8,572 nt of DNA, taken from assembly GCA_024695225.1 (NCBI GenBank), contig JAILIO010000058.1, positions 1-8,572 of the forward strand, given 5' to 3'. Origin of the DNA: Lachnospiraceae bacterium (GTDB lineage Bacteria > Bacillota > Clostridia > Lachnospirales > Lachnospiraceae). A model generated the notes under the pieces. That model had not been told where the DNA came from. It did no database searches and saw only the letters and a list, made by a program, of their open reading frames with translations. The position numbers and the translations under genes are program-made. Shown here one piece after another: positions 4,991 to 8,572 of this stretch (position 1 is the first letter of the stretch; each line of letters begins with the position of its first letter).

Positions 4991-6977
4991 GAGAGACAAA
5001 CATGTTATAAAAAAAAGGAGACATACTTCATACGATAAAAAAGCCGTAAGAAAGACAGATCTCAGCAGCAAAAAAGACCGCAGCGCAGGCAGAGGCAGGA
5101 AGGACAGCGGAATGGATCCCATACCGGAAGTGTTTGAGGATGAGACTGTTGCAGAATCCATGAAACTCCCGGACAGGGTTTCGGATGAGGAAATTAAAGG
5201 AAGGCTTGATCTGCGTGATCAACTGGTATTTACCATAGACGGTGACCACACCAGAGATTTTGACGATGCCGTGTCTTTGAGCTTTGAAAATGGTATCTAT
5301 ACCCTTGGAGTGCACATCGCAGATGTGTCTCATTACGTAAAAGAAAACAGCGCACTTGACAGGGAGGCGCTCAAAAGAGGGACCAGTGTTTATTTCCCTG
5401 ACAGGGTGATACCAATGCTTCCGGAAAGCCTGTCAAACGGGATATGTTCTCTCAATGAAGGCGTGGACAGACTGACCCTGTCATGCATAATGAAGATAGA
5501 TATGAACGGGAAGATCACGGATCACAGGATCGCGGATTCTGTCATACGTTCTTCCCACAGGATGACATACGGCCAGGTCCAGGGTATCCTGGATGACACG
5601 GACGAGGATGCCCGGGAAAAATTTAAGGATGCTGTACCTGTGATCTTTCAAATGAGAGATCTGTCGAAGATACTAAAGGAAAAGAGGGCCCGCAGGGGCG
5701 CTCTGGAATTCGAGACTGTGGAGTCAGAGATAACAGTGGACAGTGAGGGCAGGGTGACAGATGTACGCCGGGCAGAGAGAAATGAAGCCACTGAACTTAT
5801 AGAAGAGTTCATGGTGGCCGCCAACACCACGGTTGCCACAAGGTTTTGCGATCTCGGCATACCCTTTTTATACAGGGTACATGGAAGACCTGACGGTGAG
5901 AAGCTTGCGAGCCTTTCCCGCGTGGCAAAGACATACGGCGTATTTATGAAAACAGATAAAAAGCATAAGATCTCCCCATTGGAGATGCAGAGATTCCTCA
6001 GGGCTTTCAAGGGCACTGACGAGGAGAGTTTTATTTCCGTTCTGGCCCTCAGGAGTATGCAGCATGCCGAGTATTCCACGGAAAGCACGGGGCATTTCGG
6101 GCTTGCGGAGGAGAAATACAGTCATTTTACTTCTCCCATACGACGGTATCCGGATCTTCAGATCCACAGGATCATAAAGGAATATCTTTCCGATAAGCTG
6201 AGTGACAGAAGGATAAGTCATTACAAAAAGATACTGCCAAAGGTTGCCGAAAAGTCTTCCATGTTCGAGAGAAGGGCAGAGGAAGCGGAGAGAGATTCCG
6301 TGAAATTGAAGAAGTGCGAATATGCAGCCGGTCATATCGGAGAGGTCAGCGACGCCGTGATCTCGGGCGTCACGTATTTTGGGATTTATGCCATGCTGCC
6401 AAATACAGTGGAAGGCATGATCCATATATCCAAACTGCCAGGGGGATATTATCAGTTCAATGAAGAAAAACTTGAGCTCACTGATTCCACGGGTAACACA
6501 TTACGCATGGGTCAAAAGATAAAAGTCAGGATCGAACACTGTGACACCAGGGTTGGAAATACCGACATGGCTGTAATGGAAAACCCGAATATGAGTTTAT
6601 TTGAAGGTGCAGAGAAGAACACGACAGATAAATCGAAAGATAAAACGAAAAAAAAGAAAGGTAAAACCGGGGAACTAAAAAATCAGACAGAGAAGCCAAA
6701 AGATAAAACAGAGAAGTTAAGTGATCAGACAGAAGAATCGAAAGATAAAACAGAGAAGTTGAAAGAAAGAGCTGCTAAACCGAGGGGCAAAACAGAAAAA
6801 ATAAAAAGCAAACCAGAGAAGCTAAAAATTCAGACAGAAAAACCGAAAGATAATACAGAGAAATCAGTGGAAGAGACAGAGGCAGATAAAGAAAAGAAGA
6901 CTGTTAAATATGTTCTGGACACAGTGAGATCCGATGCCGGAAAAATCAGGTTGATGATCAAAAGAACAACAGTCTGA
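4971..6977 (+). CDS. rnr: ribonuclease R (RNB-S1), lacking cold-shock domains, with lysine-rich heptad tail
   Basis: Processive 3'-5' exoribonuclease of the RNase II/R family, acting in mRNA decay and, with SmpB-tmRNA, on non-stop messages. The RNB domain begins near GRLDLRD (77-83). The metal-binding aspartates are D90, D96, D98 and D99 (TIDGDHTRDFDDA). Other signatures are GVHIADVSHYV (113-123), RGTSVYFPDRVIPMLP (136-151) and HFTSPIRRYPDLQIHR (385-400). An S1 domain spans about 455-536. Family members normally have two cold-shock domains before RNB; here only about 76 residues precede it, the first 47 being a basic low-complexity stretch. Residues 552-642 are Lys/Glu heptads, then a non-repetitive end. 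The start is uncertain: ATG 4971 has a poor SD and sits in the repeat, whereas in-frame ATG 5112 (Met48) has AGGAAGGA at 5097-5104. An in-frame stop at 4941 blocks extension upstream. It is followed by smpB after 31 bases. Confidence 0.92.
   Translation: MRNRNFKRDKHVIKKRRHTSYDKKAVRKTDLSSKKDRSAGRGRKDSGMDPIPEVFEDETVAESMKLPDRVSDEEIKGRLDLRDQLVFTIDGDHTRDFDDAVSLSFENGIYTLGVHIADVSHYVKENSALDREALKRGTSVYFPDRVIPMLPESLSNGICSLNEGVDRLTLSCIMKIDMNGKITDHRIADSVIRSSHRMTYGQVQGILDDTDEDAREKFKDAVPVIFQMRDLSKILKEKRARRGALEFETVESEITVDSEGRVTDVRRAERNEATELIEEFMVAANTTVATRFCDLGIPFLYRVHGRPDGEKLASLSRVAKTYGVFMKTDKKHKISPLEMQRFLRAFKGTDEESFISVLALRSMQHAEYSTESTGHFGLAEEKYSHFTSPIRRYPDLQIHRIIKEYLSDKLSDRRISHYKKILPKVAEKSSMFERRAEEAERDSVKLKKCEYAAGHIGEVSDAVISGVTYFGIYAMLPNTVEGMIHISKLPGGYYQFNEEKLELTDSTGNTLRMGQKIKVRIEHCDTRVGNTDMAVMENPNMSLFEGAEKNTTDKSKDKTKKKKGKTGELKNQTEKPKDKTEKLSDQTEESKDKTEKLKERAAKPRGKTEKIKSKPEKLKIQTEKPKDNTEKSVEETEADKEKKTVKYVLDTVRSDAGKIRLMIKRTTV
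6624..6896 (+). repeat. 21-bp-period coding repeat: lysine-rich heptads in RNase R
   Basis: Residues 552-642 of RNase R divide without gaps into 13 heptads with consensus T-E-K-x-K-D-K, for example TEKPKDK (573-579), TEKLSDQ (580-586), TEESKDK (587-593), TEKLKER (594-600) and TEKPKDN (622-628). Degenerate copies such as AAKPRGK (601-607) and PEKLKIQ (615-621) keep the register. Only the fourth position is sometimes hydrophobic (L, I, P, S), too little for a classical coiled coil. A charged, probably disordered or single-helix nucleic-acid-binding tail is more likely. Confidence 0.85.
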
Positions 6978-7008
6978 GTCAGGGGATTTACAGAAGGAGA
7001 TCTGAGGA

Positions 7009-7491
7009 ATGGCATCAAAGGAAAAAAATCCTGAAAAACCGGTTGCAAATAATAAAAAAGCATTTCATGATTACTTCATTATCGAAAGCTTTGAAGCGGG
7101 CATCGCTCTTGCGGGAACTGAGGTGAAGTCCCTTCGCCAGGGCAAATGCTCAATAAAAGAAGCCTATGTTCAGGTCGTCAACGGTGAGGCTATTATTTAC
7201 GGTATGAACATAAGCCCTTATGAGCAGGGGAACATATTCAACAAGGATCCCCTTCGCCCCAGAAAACTTCTGATGCATAAAAGTGAGATCATGAAACTCT
7301 ACGGAGAAGCCCAGCAGCAGGGATATACCATCATGCCACTGAAGGTTTATTTTAAGCATCAGAAAGCAAAGGTGGAGATAGGGCTTGCAAAGGGAAAGAA
7401 ACTCTACGACAAGAGGGAAGCCATCGCAAAGAAGGATATGAAACGGGAAGCGGAAAGAGCCATGAGGGAGCGGAATTCCAGGTATAATTAA
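7009..7491 (+). CDS. smpB: SsrA-binding protein SmpB
   Basis: The tmRNA-binding protein that delivers alanyl-tmRNA to stalled ribosomes. The core is complete: NKKAFHDYFI (15-24), GTEVKSLRQGKCSIKEAYV (36-54), ISPYEQGN (68-75), RPRKLLMHK (83-91), PLKVYF (110-115) and KVEIGLAKGKKLYDKRE (121-137). The basic C-terminal tail (138-160, ending RNSRYN) is the part that enters the mRNA channel in known SmpB proteins. The length of 160 is normal, with a slightly extended Lys-rich N-terminus. AAGGAG at 6994-6999 is the SD, nine bases before ATG. It sits between rnr and ssrA, so the mRNA-decay nuclease, the adaptor and the tmRNA are clustered. Confidence 0.97.
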   Translation: MASKEKNPEKPVANNKKAFHDYFIIESFEAGIALAGTEVKSLRQGKCSIKEAYVQVVNGEAIIYGMNISPYEQGNIFNKDPLRPRKLLMHKSEIMKLYGEAQQQGYTIMPLKVYFKHQKAKVEIGLAKGKKLYDKREAIAKKDMKREAERAMRERNSRYN

Positions 7492-7496
7492 AGTTA

Positions 7497-7520
7497 TGTA
7501 CAGATAATTGTGCAGATTAT
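7497..7520 (+). repeat. 12-bp tandem duplication after smpB
   Basis: TGTACAGATAAT (7497-7508) is followed directly by TGTGCAGATTAT (7509-7520), with two mismatches. GATAAT (7503-7508) and ATTATC (7516-7521) also form a short inverted repeat. It lies directly after the smpB stop and against the upstream arm of the long terminator-like stem. No function can be assigned; a small replication-slippage duplication is sufficient explanation. Confidence 0.6.
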
Positions 7521-7600
7521 CCGGTAAATACTGTTGAAAAAATGAAAATTTGCCGATATTATAGTTGTGTGAACGGAAAATATTTACTGGTTTTTCTTTT
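7521..7600 (+). terminator. long-loop terminator-like stem with T-tract after smpB
   Basis: CCGGTAAATA (7521-7530) pairs with TATTTACTGG (7581-7590) in ten consecutive pairs, including one G-T, followed at once by TTTTTCTTTT (7591-7600). The loop is 50 nt, far longer than usual. It is the only terminator-like structure between smpB and ssrA. A transcript coming from smpB contains both arms; one starting at the promoter inside the loop contains only the 3' arm. The pairing is seen directly; termination is inferred, and the long loop may make it inefficient. Confidence 0.5.
7534..7562 (+). promoter_or_regulatory. sigma-A promoter for ssrA
   Basis: TTGAAA (7534-7539) and TATTAT (7557-7562) each match consensus at five of six positions, with an ideal 17-base spacer. 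The predicted start is near 7569, giving a precursor with about an 80-nt 5' leader that RNase P would remove at 7651. The promoter lies wholly within the loop of the stem at 7521-7590. Confidence 0.75.
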
Positions 7601-7603
7601 CAG

Positions 7604-7634
7604 GTATACGGCAGGGCTGGATCTGCCGCAGTAC
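7604..7634 (+). other. hairpin in the pre-tmRNA 5' leader
   Basis: CGGCAG (7609-7614) pairs with CTGCCG (7623-7628) around an 8-base loop, and GTAT (7604-7607) pairs with GTAC (7631-7634) beyond a small bulge, using one wobble. It ends 17 bases before the mature tmRNA 5' end and lacks a following T-tract. It may help leader folding or RNase P presentation. Only the structure can be supported from sequence. Confidence 0.45.
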
Positions 7635-7650
7635 TTTGAAAATTGAATAT

Positions 7651-8038
7651 GGGGTCGTTTCGGTTTCGACGGGTCAGGGAATTCCGGAGAAGCCGCCCGC
7701 GGGATGGTGCGTTAAACCTCAAACCTAAACATAGACGCCAATAACGACTATGATGCTCTTGCAATGGCAGCTTGATCTGTCATTAAAGAGTAACTGACAA
7801 GAACGAGAGTTCCTGTCCGTCTGTCCACTGTACTCATGCGGTGGGTTGCAGGCGTCATGACATGGGAAACGACATGCGGAAAGCTTTGACCGCATGGGCG
7901 TATCATGAAGCTACTGAACGTGCCGGGGTGTTTATCTCCTGGCGCCGGAGGGAATGTCCGAAAGGGAAATGATAAACTATGGCGGTAGAAGGACGGCGGA
8001 CTTTGGTTCGGACAGGGGTTCGTCTCCCCTCGGCTCCA
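7651..8038 (+). ncRNA. ssrA: transfer-messenger RNA (tmRNA, one-piece)
   Basis: tmRNA acts with SmpB to rescue ribosomes stalled on messages without stop codons and adds a degradation tag. The 5' end GGGGTCG (7651-7657) pairs with CGGCTCC (8031-8037), keeping the G3-U pair that alanyl-tRNA synthetase reads. The hallmark GGTTTCGACGGG follows at 7662-7673. The T arm is AGGGG-TTCGTCT-CCCCT (8014-8030), with discriminator A at 8038. CCA is not encoded, since CTG follows. The resume codon is GCC at 7737, preceded by ATAGAC as in other tmRNAs, and the tag ORF ends at TGA 7773-7775. The remainder (7776-8000) should hold the pseudoknots. The length of about 388 nt fits bacterial one-piece tmRNA. Oddity: T-loop position 58 is T (8023) where A is nearly universal. 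Confidence 0.95.
7737..7775 (+). other. tmRNA tag-peptide reading frame
   Basis: GCC-AAT-AAC-GAC-TAT-GAT-GCT-CTT-GCA-ATG-GCA-GCT then TGA encodes ANNDYDALAMAA. It begins as usual with Ala-Asn-Asn-Asp-Tyr and ends in Ala-Ala, the protease-recognition end, but with AMAA instead of the more familiar ALAA. The frame follows ATAGAC, which matches the conserved bases just upstream of tmRNA resume codons. Confidence 0.85.
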
Positions 8039-8368
8039 CTGATTCATAAGTATCAGAACCCAGGTTCAAACACTAAGTTTTGTGTGTCCAAAAACCTATT
8101 TGGACTTGTGCTTGAGCGTGAAAAGGATGATACAGAGAGTTTTCCGCTTACTATAGGCGGGGTATGTAGATGGGTAAAAAAGAAATACGGACTGGATATC
8201 AGTAAATCAAGTGTATGTGCGGTCAGAGACAAATGTGGTGCTAATATGCTTGAACCGGGTGCCGGAAAGATTATTCCTGAATTGAAGAGTGAAAAAGAAC
8301 TTGCGGTATTTTTCATGTACACATTTCATGGAAAAGATGTCTTTTGCAGCCTCTTTATAGAAACATAA
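8039..8368 (+). pseudogene. orphan domain fragment downstream of ssrA, probably a gene remnant
   Basis: The frame is open from inside ssrA to TAA at 8366-8368. There is no ATG with an SD after the tmRNA end: the only candidates are GTG codons such as 8108 without a good SD, and an ATG late in the frame. The middle (8156-8265) encodes RWVKKKYGLDISKSSVCAV, then DKCG, and further on PELKSEKELAV. This layout recalls, from memory, the small C-terminal domain with a KYG...VKxKCG...EKE pattern in some clostridial rRNA uracil methyltransferase-like and other proteins; I cannot confirm that. No catalytic domain accompanies it. GC is about 39% by hand count, lower than the rRNA methyltransferase-size genes nearby would suggest. 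Alternatives: a short protein with an atypical start, or a decayed integrated element. Confidence 0.4.
8086..8105 (+). terminator. hairpin after ssrA, possible weak terminator
   Basis: GTCCAAA (8086-8092) pairs perfectly with TTTGGAC (8099-8105) around AACCTA. The following bases (TTGTGCTTG) are only moderately T-rich. It is the first hairpin after the tmRNA 3' end, so it may end ssrA transcription, but it overlaps the remnant frame and is a poor canonical terminator. Confidence 0.35.
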
Positions 8369-8378
8369 GGAGGCGTCT

Positions 8379-8552
8379 ATGAAGAAAAGATCACCGATCA
8401 TTGTCAATGTTCCACATTCATCAACTTTCATACCGGAAGAAGAATTCTGGAGGGCCGCTACAGGTTTGTCGGAACCGGCAGGGACATCAGCAAGGCGACA
8501 GCCGTTATCAAGCCGGGAACCAAGTTTGAGTACAAGAACGGCAATGCCGTGA
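8379..8552 (+). pseudogene. N-formylglutamate amidohydrolase-like gene start, broken after about 25 codons
   Basis: A strong SD (AAGGAGG, 8367-8373) lies five bases before the ATG at 8379. The first residues, MKKRSPIIVNVPHSSTFIP, then EEEFW, match the expected N-terminus of the N-formylglutamate amidohydrolase family, whose metal site includes the His of the VPHS motif. From about 8451 the frame turns into low-quality sequence rich in Ser, Arg and Pro and stops at TGA 8550-8552, without the rest of the family (normally about 250 residues). Meanwhile another frame looks coding from 8453. The gene is therefore broken by deletion, rearrangement or an assembly join. The family call rests on a short stretch. 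Confidence 0.5.
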
Positions 8553-8572
8553 TCCCGTTGCAGACCACGGAT
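8453..8572 (+). other. unidentified coding-like fragment running off the window
   Basis: In the frame beginning GGC-CGC-TAC the sequence is open to the window edge and encodes GRYRFVGTGRDISKATAV, then IKPGTKFEYKNGNAVIPLQ. Gly/Lys alternation and aromatic residues suggest a beta-rich protein. GC over 8451-8572 is about 57% by hand count against about 39% in 8041-8370, so this piece probably has a different origin. I do not recognise the family. It has no start of its own here. Confidence 0.35.

Noticed and set aside
4728..5024. Minus-strand ORFs rich in Cys, Phe and Ser opposite the rnr leader
   Set aside because: They are the antisense reading of the purine-rich repeat, give repetitive hydrophobic low complexity in all three frames, and have no SD.
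7604..7650. Intrinsic terminator directly before ssrA
   Set aside because: The hairpin at 7604-7634 is followed by TTTGAAAATTG (from 7635) without a T-tract and would block the mapped promoter's own product; it is more likely a leader structure.
7979..8038. Protein start inside the tmRNA 3' half for the downstream open frame
   Set aside because: This stretch is fully accounted for by the tmRNA T arm and acceptor; the open frame there is incidental.
8207..8431. Minus-strand ORF across the remnant and the amidohydrolase start
   Set aside because: It has no SD and no recognisable motif, and it lies opposite two forward frames that show clear protein-like sequence.
8039..8572. Integrated element with attachment repeats at ssrA
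   Set aside because: No second copy of the ssrA 3' end and no integrase is visible to 8572, so an element cannot be claimed, only suspected.

Overview
The window looks like chromosomal DNA from a Gram-positive anaerobe of the class Clostridia, most likely Lachnospiraceae (Butyrivibrio-like). This rests on the gene order secG-rnr-smpB-ssrA, on family-typical protein sequences (SecG, SmpB, RNase R core), on strong purine-rich Shine-Dalgarno (SD) sites, and on a tRNA-Gly with no encoded CCA. The placement is inference from memory of these families; no search was run.

Bases 1-4252 hold an exopolysaccharide module. The last codons of an unidentified gene (1-53) are followed by a 202-base gap with 13-bp tandem repeats and a GATCGAT hairpin. 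Then come a BcsA-type cellulose synthase with a c-di-GMP-binding PilZ domain (256-2622), a membrane-anchored GH5 glucanase overlapping it by ATGA (2619-3731), and a small polytopic membrane protein of unknown function (3773-4252). Together they would make and trim a beta-glucan at the cell surface under c-di-GMP control, as in the ccsA/ccsZ arrangement of Clostridioides difficile. No BcsB partner is visible.

Bases 4262-4710 are a short housekeeping unit: a promoter, tRNA-Gly(CCC), secG and a clear intrinsic terminator. The tRNA lies directly in the 5' leader of secG.

Bases 4711-8038 form a ribosome-rescue cluster: rnr (RNase R), smpB and ssrA (tmRNA). SmpB and tmRNA rescue stalled ribosomes, and RNase R degrades the non-stop mRNA. 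The RNase R is unusual. Its RNB nuclease and S1 domains are intact, but the usual N-terminal cold-shock domains are absent. Its start codon lies at the edge of a 250-base purine-rich degenerate repeat, and its C-terminus carries about 13 lysine-rich heptads. Between smpB and ssrA, a 10-bp stem followed by a T-tract has a 50-nt loop that contains a good sigma-A promoter, so read-through from smpB could be terminated while ssrA initiates normally.

Bases 8039-8572, downstream of ssrA (a common integration site), look like accessory or decayed DNA. There is an orphan domain fragment with no credible start, then the well-translated start of an N-formylglutamate amidohydrolase that changes after about 25 codons into unrelated, more GC-rich sequence in another frame.
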